The position numbers and the translations under genes are program-made. DNA of 64,000 nucleotides, taken from the NCBI GenBank assembly GCA_016720595.1, contig JADKKI010000011.1, positions 186,001-250,000 of the forward strand, in the 5' to 3' direction. Shown here piece by piece: positions 12,420 through 21,080 of the stretch (its first letter is position 1; the number at the start of each line of letters is the position of its first letter). The stretch is from Myxococcales bacterium (GTDB taxonomy: Bacteria; Myxococcota_A; Polyangia; Haliangiales; Haliangiaceae). The notes below the pieces were generated by a model. It was not told the origin of the DNA. It saw only the letters and a program-made list of their open reading frames with translations, and made no database searches.

Positions 12420-12452
12420 TTGACGCTCATCATATGCAGTGATATGCATATG
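12420..12452 (+). promoter_or_regulatory. arsR-family promoter and overlapping operator
   Basis: TTGACG at 12420-12425 and TATGCA at 12443-12448 make a -35/-10 pair with 17-bp spacing. An inverted repeat CATATGCA (12431-12438) and TGCATATG (12445-12452), 6-nt spacer, covers the spacer and -10. Transcription would begin only a few bases before ATG 12457, so the message would be nearly leaderless. The placement suggests autorepression by the ArsR protein encoded next. Confidence 0.65.
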
Positions 12453-12456
12453 CACG

Positions 12457-12795
12457 ATGGCGCATCACCTCGTGTTCGAGACCCTCGCGGACCCGGCGCG
12501 TCGCCGGATCGTCGATGTGCTGCGACGGGGCGAGCTCCCGGTCAACGACATCGTGGGCGCGATGGACATCCATCAGTCGGGCGTGTCGCGTCACCTGAGA
12601 ATCCTCAGCGAGGCTGGCTTCGTGCAAGTTCGCCCCGAGGGCGCGCGGCGCCTGTACTCGCTGCGGCCGGAGCGGTTCCGGGAGCTCGACGCCTGGCTGG
12701 TCGGTTACCGCGCGCTGTGGGAAGCGCGGCTCGATCGGCTCGGCGCGGTCATCGAACGGCAGCACAAGTCGAAGCGAAAGGAAGGCAACGAATGA
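12457..12795 (+). CDS. ArsR-family winged-helix repressor
   Basis: A 112-residue DNA-binding regulator. It opens MAHHLVFETLADPARRRIVD and has the recognition helix in SGVSRHLRILSEAGFV followed by the wing (VRPEGARRLYSL). The CxC metal-binding motif of metal sensors is absent, so it belongs to the non-metal group usually paired with AHSA1 proteins. The stop overlaps the next ATG (ATGA), so the three genes here are translationally coupled. The start ATG 12457 sits just after a palindromic operator. Confidence 0.92.
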   Translation: MAHHLVFETLADPARRRIVDVLRRGELPVNDIVGAMDIHQSGVSRHLRILSEAGFVQVRPEGARRLYSLRPERFRELDAWLVGYRALWEARLDRLGAVIERQHKSKRKEGNE

Positions 12796-13280
12796 CGAAG
12801 CAGCGCATCACCCTGGAGCGGACGTATCAGACCTCGCTCGCGAACCTCTGGCAGCTCTGGACCACGAAGGAGGGCGTCGAGTCGTGGTGGGGCCCGGATG
12901 GGTTCCGCGTGGAGGTCGTCCGGATCGACGTGCGGGTCGGCGGCGAGCTGGCCTACCAGATGATCGCGGACGCCCCCGAGATGGTGGCGTTCATGAAGGC
13001 GAACAACATGCCGCCAGCGCAGGACGCGCACCTCCGTTACACGGAGGTCTCGCGCCACGAACGCCTCGCCTACCTTCACGCGGCGGACTTCATCCCCAAC
13101 GTGCCGGCGTACGACGTGGCGACCACGGTCGAGTTCCGCGCCGCAGGCGACACGGTGCACCTGGCGCTCACCTTCGATCCGATGCACGACGACCTCTGGT
13201 CGCAGCGCCAGAAGCAGGGCTGGGAGAGCGAGCTCGGCAAGCTCGGCAAGGTTCTCGCGGCGCAGGGAACGGCCCGATGA
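12792..13280 (+). CDS. AHSA1/SRPBCC-domain protein
   Basis: A 162-residue START-like protein (MTKQRITLERTYQTSLANLW, then WWGPDGFRVEVVRIDVRVGG). The helix-grip fold binds small hydrophobic ligands in a cavity. The typical family layout with the WxxWW-GP signature is present. ATG 12792 overlaps the ArsR stop by 4 bp. Such proteins are nearly always encoded beside ArsR regulators, and the ligand may be the inducer; none is identified here. Confidence 0.9.
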   Translation: MTKQRITLERTYQTSLANLWQLWTTKEGVESWWGPDGFRVEVVRIDVRVGGELAYQMIADAPEMVAFMKANNMPPAQDAHLRYTEVSRHERLAYLHAADFIPNVPAYDVATTVEFRAAGDTVHLALTFDPMHDDLWSQRQKQGWESELGKLGKVLAAQGTAR

Positions 13281-13756
13281 AGGTCCAGAAGATCCACCCT
13301 TCCTTGTGGTTCGATGGCCAGGCCGAGCAGGCCGCGAAGTTCTACTGCACGGTGTTCCCACGCTCCAAGATCACGAGCATCACACGCTACTCGGACGCCG
13401 GCCCCGGCAAGCCCGGCGACGTGATGGTGGTGGACTTCGTGCTCGACGGGTCACGCGTGTCGGGGATCAACGGCGGCCCCCACTTCACGTTCTCCCCGGC
13501 GATCTCCCTCTCCGTCTCGTGCAAGGACCAGAAGGAGGTCGACGCCCTGTGGAGGAAGCTCCTGAAGGGTGGCAAGGCCTCGCAGTGCGGCTGGCTCGAC
13601 GACAAGTTCGGGGTGTCGTGGCAGATCGTGCCGGAGGTGCTGCCGAAGCTGATGAACAGCAAGCATCCCGCGAAGGTCGCCGCGATGACGCGCGCGATGC
13701 TCGGGATGGTGAAGCTCGACGTCAAGCAGCTGCAACGCGCCTACGATCGCGGCTGA
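13277..13756 (+). CDS. VOC/PhnB-like (glyoxalase-superfamily) protein
   Basis: A 159-residue protein of the PhnB/3-demethylubiquinone methyltransferase-like VOC group: KIHPSLWFDGQAEQAAKFY, GPHFTFSPAISLSVSC, and the tail RAMLGMVKLDVKQLQRAYDR. The ATG overlaps the AHSA1 stop (ATGA). It is the third gene of an ArsR-AHSA1-VOC operon, an arrangement common in actinobacteria and myxobacteria. Enzymatic function is not established for this subgroup. It overlaps the 3' end of the convergent PolA-like gene by 16 bp. Confidence 0.9.
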   Translation: MKVQKIHPSLWFDGQAEQAAKFYCTVFPRSKITSITRYSDAGPGKPGDVMVVDFVLDGSRVSGINGGPHFTFSPAISLSVSCKDQKEVDALWRKLLKGGKASQCGWLDDKFGVSWQIVPEVLPKLMNSKHPAKVAAMTRAMLGMVKLDVKQLQRAYDRG

Positions 13757-16317
13757 TCGTCGAGACGGACCGGCTGGAGGTCCGCCCAGTTCGCCCCGGC
13801 CTCGACCCCGACGACCAGCGGCACCTCGAGCTCGAACGCATGGCGCATCGCGCTGCTCGCCACGCGTGCGGTCGCCTGGAGCTCCGCCTCGGGGAGCTCG
13901 AACAGCACCTCGTCGAGGATCTCGTGGACCGGCACGGCTCCGAGGCCCTCACGGCGCAGCGCGCGGTCGGCCTCGAGAAGTGCCCGGCGCGCGACGTCGG
14001 ACACCGAGCCTTCGTGGGTGGCGCGGCGGGCGAGCCGCTCCGCGTACGAGCGATCGTGTGGATCGAGCGACTCGAGCCCACCGATCGGCCAGCGCCGGCC
14101 CGCGATCGTGATGATGTAACCACGCTCGCGTGCGAGACGGAGCTGCTCGTCCTGGAACGCACGAACCATCGCGTACCGACGATCGAAGCGCGCGATCAGC
14201 TCCTTGGCCTCGGCCGCGGACACGCCGAGTGAGAGGGCGAGCGCGCTCGCGCCCTGCCCTGCGAAGGTCGCGAAGTTGACGACCTTGCCGAGCTGGCGGT
14301 CGTCGGGCGTGATCGCACTCACCGGCTTCTCGAGCACGGCTGATGCGGTCAGGAGGTGCATGTCCTCGCGGTTGCGCAGCGGCTCGACGAGCGCGGGATC
14401 TTTGGTCAGGTGGGCGAGCACGTACAGCCCGAGCTGATTGAAGTCCACCGACATCAGGAGCCGGCCCGGCGGCGCGACGAACGCGCGGCGAATCATCGCC
14501 ATCTCGGGCGTACGGCCCGGCACACGCCCGAGATCGGGGTTGGTGTTGACGAGGTGCCCCGAGAACGAGCGCGCGGGGTGGAACCGCGAGTGGACCCGCC
14601 CATCATCGTCGATGCACTTGCGCAGGGCGATCACCCAGCTATCCCGCAAGCGCCGGAGGAGGCGCCAGCGGATCACGAGCGGAACGATCGGATGGGCATG
14701 CTCGATCTTCTCGAGCGCCTCGTTCGCGGTGCTCCAGCCGGTCTTGGTGTGGCTCGCGATCGGAAGCTCGAGCTCCTCGAACAACACGCTGCCGAGCTGC
14801 TTGGTGGAGTTGATGTTGAACGCGTGCCCGGCGAGCGCCTCGATCTGCTGGGTCAGCTCGGCCTCGAGCGTGGCGAACGCCTGCTCGGCGCGAGCGAGCT
14901 CGGTGGGATCGACCACGAGGCCGGTCAGCTCCATCCGCACCAGCGTGTCGGAGAGCTCGAGGTACTCGGCGAGCAGGGTGCGATCCACCGTGGGCGAGAG
15001 CGCGGCCCAGATCCCGGCCGAGGTCTCCGCCGCGAGCCCTGCCACATCGGCCGCGCGCTCCACGGGCAGCGCTGCCCATGTCTTGCGCTTCTGCCCCACG
15101 CCGCGCACGGCGTCGTCCTCGGGGAGTGCACGCCCGAGCACGTGCTTCGCCACGAGAGCGAGGTCGTGTGGGGCCCAGTTGCTCGGCTGGGTGAGATGCG
15201 AGGCGCACGCCGAATCTCCGGTCACACCCGCGAGGTGGATCCCCATGCGGCGAAGCGCGACCATCGTGGCGACGAGATCGTGCCCGTGCTTCGGCGCACC
15301 CGCGTCTTCGAGCCACGACACCAGCGCCGGCCATGCGGTGCTCGAGACAGGAACGTACGTCGCCGTGCCATCGCCCCGCGCGAGCGCGATCCCGACGATG
15401 GTCTGCCGCGACGGCGCCGGATCCTCGAGCAAGGCGTGCAGCGTGACAGGCTCCGTGCCGAGCCGCGCGAGCGTGGCGAGCATGGCCTCCGGGCTCTCGC
15501 ACAGCGCGACCTGGATGCTGCCGCCATCGGAGACCAGCAGCTCGGCGAACCCGAGCTGATCGAACAGCTCGTTCAGCGGAGCGGCAGCCGGTGGCACATG
15601 GCCGAGCTCGTCGAGCGGCAGGGGGAGAGGACGATGCAGCTCGAGCCGAGCACGCGCGAGCTCGGCGGGGATCTGATCGCGACCCGCGCGCAGCGCGTTG
15701 CCGAGGCGGCCCTTGATCTGGTCGAGTGCCGCCAGCCCCGCGTCGATCGAGCCGTACGTCTCGAGCAGCGTGGTGGCGCCCTTCGCACCGATGCCGGCGA
15801 TCCCGGGGAGCGCATCTTCATCGCCGACCAATGCGAGCCACTCCGCGATCTGCGACGGAGGCACCGCAAACCGCTTCATCACGATCTCGGCCGTGTAGCG
15901 GGTGTCCTTGTTCGCGTCGTACCACCACACGCGATCACTGACGAGCTGGGCATAGCGCTTGTCGACCCCGACGATGATCGCATCGTCGCCGCGCTCCACC
16001 GCCGCCTGGACGTACGAGGCCACCACGTGAACCTCTCCGGCAGCCTCCACGACGTGGAGCCCGAGAGCACGAAGGAGCCCGGTCAGCGGGCCGAGCTGCT
16101 GCACGAGGAGCTCCGGCCATCCGGAGGGCACGTCGGTCTCGATCACCGCGATCGCGCGAGCCGGCTGCTTGAACGCCATCACGCGCTGGATCGCACGCGC
16201 CACGGCGAACAGGCCGTTGACGGGCTCACCGGTGCGCGACCGCCGATCCGTGGGGACCACGAGGAAGCCCCGCGCGAGCAGATTGGTCGCGGAGGCGACG
16301 AGCGTGCGATCAGACAT
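13741..16317 (-). CDS. Divergent DNA polymerase I-like protein with altered active-site motifs
   Basis: 858 residues with full PolA architecture: 5'-nuclease-like region (1-~260; GVDKRYAQLVSD and DALPGIAGIGAKG), a 3'-5' exonuclease-like region (~265-430) without the DxE motif, and a polymerase domain (FNINSTKQLGSVLFEELELP at 500-519). Motif A reads DFNQLGLYVLAHL (D625 kept; Gly630 replaces the steric-gate Glu). Motif B keeps R674, K678 and F682, but Ala686 replaces the Tyr of NFGxxYG. Motif C reads LDEV (D802, E803 kept, preceding His replaced by Leu). The catalytic Asps remain, so polymerization is possible with changed selectivity. This looks like a second paralogue, not the housekeeping PolA. 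Numbering against E. coli is by hand. Confidence 0.85.
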   Translation of the reverse strand: MSDRTLVASATNLLARGFLVVPTDRRSRTGEPVNGLFAVARAIQRVMAFKQPARAIAVIETDVPSGWPELLVQQLGPLTGLLRALGLHVVEAAGEVHVVASYVQAAVERGDDAIIVGVDKRYAQLVSDRVWWYDANKDTRYTAEIVMKRFAVPPSQIAEWLALVGDEDALPGIAGIGAKGATTLLETYGSIDAGLAALDQIKGRLGNALRAGRDQIPAELARARLELHRPLPLPLDELGHVPPAAAPLNELFDQLGFAELLVSDGGSIQVALCESPEAMLATLARLGTEPVTLHALLEDPAPSRQTIVGIALARGDGTATYVPVSSTAWPALVSWLEDAGAPKHGHDLVATMVALRRMGIHLAGVTGDSACASHLTQPSNWAPHDLALVAKHVLGRALPEDDAVRGVGQKRKTWAALPVERAADVAGLAAETSAGIWAALSPTVDRTLLAEYLELSDTLVRMELTGLVVDPTELARAEQAFATLEAELTQQIEALAGHAFNINSTKQLGSVLFEELELPIASHTKTGWSTANEALEKIEHAHPIVPLVIRWRLLRRLRDSWVIALRKCIDDDGRVHSRFHPARSFSGHLVNTNPDLGRVPGRTPEMAMIRRAFVAPPGRLLMSVDFNQLGLYVLAHLTKDPALVEPLRNREDMHLLTASAVLEKPVSAITPDDRQLGKVVNFATFAGQGASALALSLGVSAAEAKELIARFDRRYAMVRAFQDEQLRLARERGYIITIAGRRWPIGGLESLDPHDRSYAERLARRATHEGSVSDVARRALLEADRALRREGLGAVPVHEILDEVLFELPEAELQATARVASSAMRHAFELEVPLVVGVEAGANWADLQPVRLDDQPRS

Positions 16318-16370
16318 CGGCGACGGGCACGAGGATACCTGGCCGAGAATTCCCTCGCTATGATGCCGGC

Positions 16371-18644
16371 ATGATCGACACCGAGGGCGGAGCGCGGACC
16401 TGGCACAAGACCGCCTGCATCCTGTGCAGCCAGAACTGCGGGATCGAGGTCGAGCTCGAGGGCCGGCACCTGGCGAAGATCCGCGGTGACAAGGCCCACC
16501 CGGCCTCCCAGGGCTACGCGTGCGAGAAGGCGCAACGGCTCGACTACTACCAGAACGCCAGCGGCCGGCTGACCTCCCCGCTCCGCCGTCGGGCCGACGG
16601 CACGTTCGAGGAGATCGACTGGGACACGGCGATCCGCGAGATCGCCGCGAAGCTTGCCCACGTGCGCGACACCCACGGCGGCGACACCATCTTCTATTAC
16701 GGCGGTGGTGGTCAGGGGAACCACCTCGGTGGCGCGTACTCGCGGGCCACCCGTGCCGCGCTCGGATCGATCTACTCGTCCAACGCGCTCGCTCAGGAGA
16801 AGACGGGCGAGTTCTGGGTGGATGGCCAGCTCTACGGCAAGCCGCGCTGCCACACGAGCGGCGACTTCGAGCACGCCGAGGTCGCGCTGTTCATCGGCAA
16901 GAACCCGTGGCAGTCGCATGGCCTGCCTCGCGCGCGCGTGGTGCTCAAAGAGCTCGCCGGCGATCCGGCCCGCGCGCTGATCGTGATCGACCCGCGCCGC
17001 ACCGAGACGGCGGCGATGGCCGACCATCACCTCCAGGTACGGCCCGGCGGAGATCCGTTCGTGCTGGCCGCGCTGCTCGCCGTGCTCGTCCAGGAGGATC
17101 TCGTCGATCACGACTTCCTCCGCGATCGGACCACCGGGTTCGAGACCATCAAGGAAGCACTCGTCGCGATCTCCATCGCGGACTATGCGGCGCGTGCCGG
17201 CGTTCCCGAGGCGCAGGTCCGCGAGGTGGCGCGACGGATCGCGCGCGCGAAGGGCGGCGTCGCCACCTACGAGGACCTCGGCGTGCAACAGGCGCCACAC
17301 AGCACGCTCAACTCGTACCTCGAGAAGCTGCTGTATCTCGTGACCGGAAACTTCGCGAAGCGCGGTGCGATGAACATCCACAGCCACATCGCGCCGCTCG
17401 TCGGTGGCAGTGCCAAGGACTACACCACGCCCGTCGGCGGTCACCGGATCATCGGCGGGATGGTGCCGTGCAACGTGATCGCAGACGAGATCCTGAGCGA
17501 TCACCCGAAGCGGTTCCGCGCGATGCTCGTCGAGAGTGCGAACCCGGCCCACTCGCTCGCCGAGAGTGCCCGGATGCGCGCCGCGTTCGAGGCGCTCGAG
17601 CTGACGGTGGTGATCGATGTCGCGATGACGGAGACCGCCCGGCTCGCGGACTACGTGCTGCCCGCGGCGTCCCAGTTCGAGAAGTGGGAGGCGACGTTCT
17701 TCAACCTCGAGTTCCCGAACAACGTGTTCCAGCTGCGAGCTCCGCTCCTGCCGCCCCTCGAAGGCACGCTCGGCGAACCCGAGATCCATCGCCGGCTCGT
17801 CCGTGCGCTCGGCGCGCTCCGCGACGAAGATCTCACCGAGCTCCACGCCGCCGCTGCCACGGGCCGCGCCGCGCTCGCCCCTGCGTTCTTCGCCGCGAGT
17901 GCCCGGAACCCGATGCTCGGCAAGCTCGCGCCCGTGGTGCTCCTCGAGGTCCTCGGCCCCACCCTGCCACCTGGCGCGGCCGCCACCGCCGCCCTGTGGG
18001 GTGCGGCGCACCTGTGTGCGATGTCGTTCGCCGCATCGGTGAAGCGCGCCGGCTTCGATGGCGTGGGGCCAGCGCTCGGGGAGCAGCTGTTCGACGCGAT
18101 GCTCAGCGAGCGCTCGGGCGTGACGTTCACGATCGACGACTACGAGGAGACCTGGCGCCGGATCGAGACCAAGGACAAGCGCATCCGGCTCGCCGTGCCC
18201 GAGCTGCTCGGCGAGCTCGCCACGCTCCCGGCGGAGCCGGCCGGTCCGTCAGATCTGGCGTTCCCGTTCGTCCTCTCCGCCGGCGAACGGCGATCCTCGA
18301 CGGCGAACACGATCTTTCGCGATCCGGCCTGGCGCAAGAAGGACGCGGCCGGCGCGCTCCGCATGTCCCCGATCGATGCCGCGCGCCTCGGGATCGTCGA
18401 TGGTGGTCGCGCACGTGTCACCACCAAGGCCGGCTCGGTGATCGCCACAGTCGAGCTCACCGAGACGCTTCAGGCCGGCCATGCCAGCCTGCCGAACGGC
18501 CTCGGCGTGGACTATGCCGATGCCAGTGGGAACACGGCCGTGCACGGCATCGCGCCGAACGAGCTGACGTCCTCCGGAGATCGCGACTGGATCGCCGGCA
18601 CCCCGTGGCACAAGCACGTACCCGCGCGGATCGAAGCCGTCTGA
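16371..18644 (+). CDS. Formate-dehydrogenase-like molybdopterin oxidoreductase
   Basis: 757 residues of the DMSO-reductase/FdhA superfamily. An N-terminal 4Fe-4S site is formed by Cys16, Cys19, Cys23 (CILCSQNC) and Cys51. The likely Mo/W ligand is Cys160 in KPRCHTSG, aligning with the Cys/Sec-His of formate dehydrogenases. Molybdopterin contacts include GGGGQGNHLG and VIDPRRTETA; the C-terminal cap (ALRMSPIDAARLGI) is present. No Tat signal is visible, so it is probably cytoplasmic. No partner iron-sulfur or diaphorase subunit is encoded nearby. TATGAT lies 6 nt before ATG 16371; the divergent PolA-like gene starts 53 bp away. The substrate is not provable from sequence. Confidence 0.88.
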   Translation: MIDTEGGARTWHKTACILCSQNCGIEVELEGRHLAKIRGDKAHPASQGYACEKAQRLDYYQNASGRLTSPLRRRADGTFEEIDWDTAIREIAAKLAHVRDTHGGDTIFYYGGGGQGNHLGGAYSRATRAALGSIYSSNALAQEKTGEFWVDGQLYGKPRCHTSGDFEHAEVALFIGKNPWQSHGLPRARVVLKELAGDPARALIVIDPRRTETAAMADHHLQVRPGGDPFVLAALLAVLVQEDLVDHDFLRDRTTGFETIKEALVAISIADYAARAGVPEAQVREVARRIARAKGGVATYEDLGVQQAPHSTLNSYLEKLLYLVTGNFAKRGAMNIHSHIAPLVGGSAKDYTTPVGGHRIIGGMVPCNVIADEILSDHPKRFRAMLVESANPAHSLAESARMRAAFEALELTVVIDVAMTETARLADYVLPAASQFEKWEATFFNLEFPNNVFQLRAPLLPPLEGTLGEPEIHRRLVRALGALRDEDLTELHAAAATGRAALAPAFFAASARNPMLGKLAPVVLLEVLGPTLPPGAAATAALWGAAHLCAMSFAASVKRAGFDGVGPALGEQLFDAMLSERSGVTFTIDDYEETWRRIETKDKRIRLAVPELLGELATLPAEPAGPSDLAFPFVLSAGERRSSTANTIFRDPAWRKKDAAGALRMSPIDAARLGIVDGGRARVTTKAGSVIATVELTETLQAGHASLPNGLGVDYADASGNTAVHGIAPNELTSSGDRDWIAGTPWHKHVPARIEAV

Positions 18645-18685
18645 CGGGGGCTCGGAACCGAGGCTGAAGATCGGTTCACGGTTCC

Positions 18686-18878
18686 GGTTCCGCTTCGCCG
18701 TTCCCTATTCGGTCGCGCAGTCGCTCACACGGCCGGCCGTGATCAGATCAACGCTGTCGACAACAAGTGCTGCCTCTCGCGCGAGCTGCAGCCAATACAG
18801 CGTCAGCACGAGGCCGCCGCCCGCCATCCATGCGCGCTTCGTTCCGCCTCTGACAATATTGAATAGAGAAGCGGAACC
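18686..18878. repeat. 11-bp inverted repeat flanking an unusual intergenic segment
   Basis: GGTTCCGCTTC at 18686-18696 and its perfect reverse complement GAAGCGGAACC at 18868-18878 bound ~170 bp that are visibly less GC-rich than the surroundings (TGACAATATTGAATAGAGAA). On the minus strand a 40-codon frame (ATG 18827 to TAG 18705) contains a hydrophobic stretch (GGGLVLTLYWLQLA). It may be a remnant of a small mobile element or a short gene; no transposase motif is visible. The 260-bp gap between the flanking genes holds nothing else. Confidence 0.35.
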
Positions 18879-18904
18879 TGAGCTGAGAAGTTCAGGAGCG
18901 GTTC

Positions 18905-21019
18905 TTAGTTCGGATTCGGCACGGGGAGCCCATACGACCAGTGGGCCTGCAGGATCTTCCACCCCCCGGGCTCCTTCGCGAACACCGCGAGCACGCGGAA
19001 CGTCTTGGTGGTGCCCCCGGCCTTGTAGTTGATGTTTGCCGCGGCGAAGCCGACGTCCTCGGTGACCTTCTCGACGTGCAACCCATCGCGCAGCGAGAAC
19101 GCCCCACCCATCGCCTGGAACGCCGCCTTGACCTGCGGGCCCTCCCACTCGTCGCCGGTCGAGTTGCCGAACGAGAACGCATCGTCGCGCACGGACAGGG
19201 TCTGCACGTACGCCTCACGTGAGGCGAACGCCGCACGCGCCACGGCCTCGAGCTCGGCATCGCCGTGGGCGTCCGTGATCTTGGCGGGCACCGGCAGCTT
19301 CTTCGCACGTGCGGCGGCGGTGGCGTCGGCGTCGTCGACCGAGTGGCTCCAGCTCCACGCCCGGACCTGCGGGACCCCGTTCTCCATCACCACGAGCTGG
19401 GTGAACATCGCGAACGCCTCGGCGTTGCCATAGATCACGAGCTCGGCATCGAGCATCGCGGCACCATGCACGGTACGGCGAGACTTGACGATCCCGTCAT
19501 ACGCGGGCTGGTTCGCGAGGTCCTTCGCCGCGAAGCCGGCCAGCACCTCCGGGCCCACCCCCGCCTCGGCCGCCTCGATCCCGAAGCCGAACGCTGCCGG
19601 CGCGAACAGGGCGTGATCGAGCTTGCCCGCGGTGGGGCCACCGAGCGCCGCGTGCTCGGCGCCCAGCATCGCGACGAACGAGTCGAGCTTCGCCGGCGGC
19701 AACGCGGCCGGGACCGGATCGTCCGGAGCGCGCCGACGAAACGCTTCGACGGTGTCGGTGACAGTCACGTACGCCCAGCTCCGCTCCTTGGCATGCCGCT
19801 TCATCGTGGCCTCGAGATGCGCGATGCACTCCGCGCAGCGGCCCGGGATCATCAGCGGGAGCCACTCGAGGAACTGCGGCATCCGGTCACCGTCGTCGAG
19901 GTGGTCGAGGAGCGCGAGCAGGGCGCCGCGTACGGCGGGATCGGGGCGAAGCGCCAGCTCGCGCATCACCTTCTCGAGCATGTCCGGATCGTACTGCCGG
20001 GTCGCCAGGGTCTCGAGCAACGTGACCAGACAGACCGGCTTGTGCTCGCAGGCGAGCTCGCGCCGATCCATCGCGATCAGCTGGGTGAAGTTGGCGCCGT
20101 AGGGCGGGTCGTTCTTGGGCGCGGCCGCGAGGGCCTCGAGCTCGGCCACGGTGCCTACCAGCATCGCGTACGCGCGGCCGCACTGCTCGCCATCGTCGTA
20201 CTGCTTGTAGTGGATCGCGTGGTCCAGGAGCTTCTGCAGCTGTTCCGGTGAGGGCGCTGGCGCGATCTTCGCGAACGTCTCGATCGCCGAGTAACGATCA
20301 CCGCTCCACGCCCGCTTGTCGAACGCGAACTCGAACACCGCGTCCGCCGAGGCGGTGTCGAAGCCAAACTTGCGCAGCGCCGAGATCGCGGCGCTCGGGA
20401 GCCGCGTCCGCGGATCGGTAAACCCGCCATTCGCATCGCGCACCACGACCGGCGCCTCCGCGAGCTGCGCGAACAGCAGCGGACGCACCTCCGTGACCCC
20501 GAGGTCGCCGAGCTGCCGGAACGCGAGGTAGCGCAGCGCTGGGTGATTGTCGAGCCGCGCCACGGCGAGGTACGCAGGGACGATGGCCGCCCCGGCATGC
20601 CTCGAGGCTGCCGTGAGCTTGTCGTAGGGGATGCTGCGCTGACCGGGGGTGGGGGTGACGAGCGGCGTCAGCATCGCGATCGTGAACGTGGGGTCCTTCG
20701 TGCCGTGCACGGCGACCGCCTCGAAGGCCGCGTCGAGGGCCAGATCGGTGGTCGCGAACGAGGCCGTCATGTACGGCAAGGCGTCGCGCCAGCGACCGTG
20801 GGTGCGCGCGAGCTCGAGGACCTTGGTCAGCGAAGCGAGGTCCTTCGGGTCCTTGCGCCACGCGTCGCCGCGCCGCACGAGCTCGGCCTTGACCGCCGCA
20901 TCGTCCACCACCTGCGGCGCCGGTGCGACGGCCTCCGCCGAGCCCCGTTGCGGCTCGCTCGACTTCGACGACCCACAGGCGATCAGGATCAGCGAGACCA
21001 CCGCGAACCAGCGCACCAT
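18905..21019 (-). CDS. Large lipoprotein with HEAT-like helices and SnoaL/NTF2-like C-terminus
   Basis: 704 residues. It begins with a lipoprotein signal (MVRWFAVVSLILIAC). The middle (~60-450) is helical with HEAT-like repetition (PALRYLAFRQLGDLGVTEV, PDPAVRGALLALLDHL). The C-terminal ~150 residues resemble an NTF2/SnoaL fold (AFQAMGGAFSLRDGL, then FAKEPGGWKILQAHWSYG). The combination suggests a periplasmic scaffold or binding protein; no catalytic residues are apparent. It is divergent from the next lipoprotein gene, 61 bp away. The assignment rests on pattern reading rather than a confident family match. Confidence 0.65.
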   Translation of the reverse strand: MVRWFAVVSLILIACGSSKSSEPQRGSAEAVAPAPQVVDDAAVKAELVRRGDAWRKDPKDLASLTKVLELARTHGRWRDALPYMTASFATTDLALDAAFEAVAVHGTKDPTFTIAMLTPLVTPTPGQRSIPYDKLTAASRHAGAAIVPAYLAVARLDNHPALRYLAFRQLGDLGVTEVRPLLFAQLAEAPVVVRDANGGFTDPRTRLPSAAISALRKFGFDTASADAVFEFAFDKRAWSGDRYSAIETFAKIAPAPSPEQLQKLLDHAIHYKQYDDGEQCGRAYAMLVGTVAELEALAAAPKNDPPYGANFTQLIAMDRRELACEHKPVCLVTLLETLATRQYDPDMLEKVMRELALRPDPAVRGALLALLDHLDDGDRMPQFLEWLPLMIPGRCAECIAHLEATMKRHAKERSWAYVTVTDTVEAFRRRAPDDPVPAALPPAKLDSFVAMLGAEHAALGGPTAGKLDHALFAPAAFGFGIEAAEAGVGPEVLAGFAAKDLANQPAYDGIVKSRRTVHGAAMLDAELVIYGNAEAFAMFTQLVVMENGVPQVRAWSWSHSVDDADATAAARAKKLPVPAKITDAHGDAELEAVARAAFASREAYVQTLSVRDDAFSFGNSTGDEWEGPQVKAAFQAMGGAFSLRDGLHVEKVTEDVGFAAANINYKAGGTTKTFRVLAVFAKEPGGWKILQAHWSYGLPVPNPN

Positions 21020-21080
21020 CCAAGCAGTCTAACCGTCCCGCCGCACCGGTCGCGAGCGCGTAGTACGCTGAACGCCCACG

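Noticed and set aside
13741..16317. Calling this the housekeeping polA
   Set aside because: Several active-site residues that are nearly invariant in cellular PolA are changed, and the exonuclease motif is lost.
18705..18827. 40-codon minus-strand gene
   Set aside because: Hydrophobic stretch but no ribosome site or recognisable homologue; kept only as part of the repeat note.
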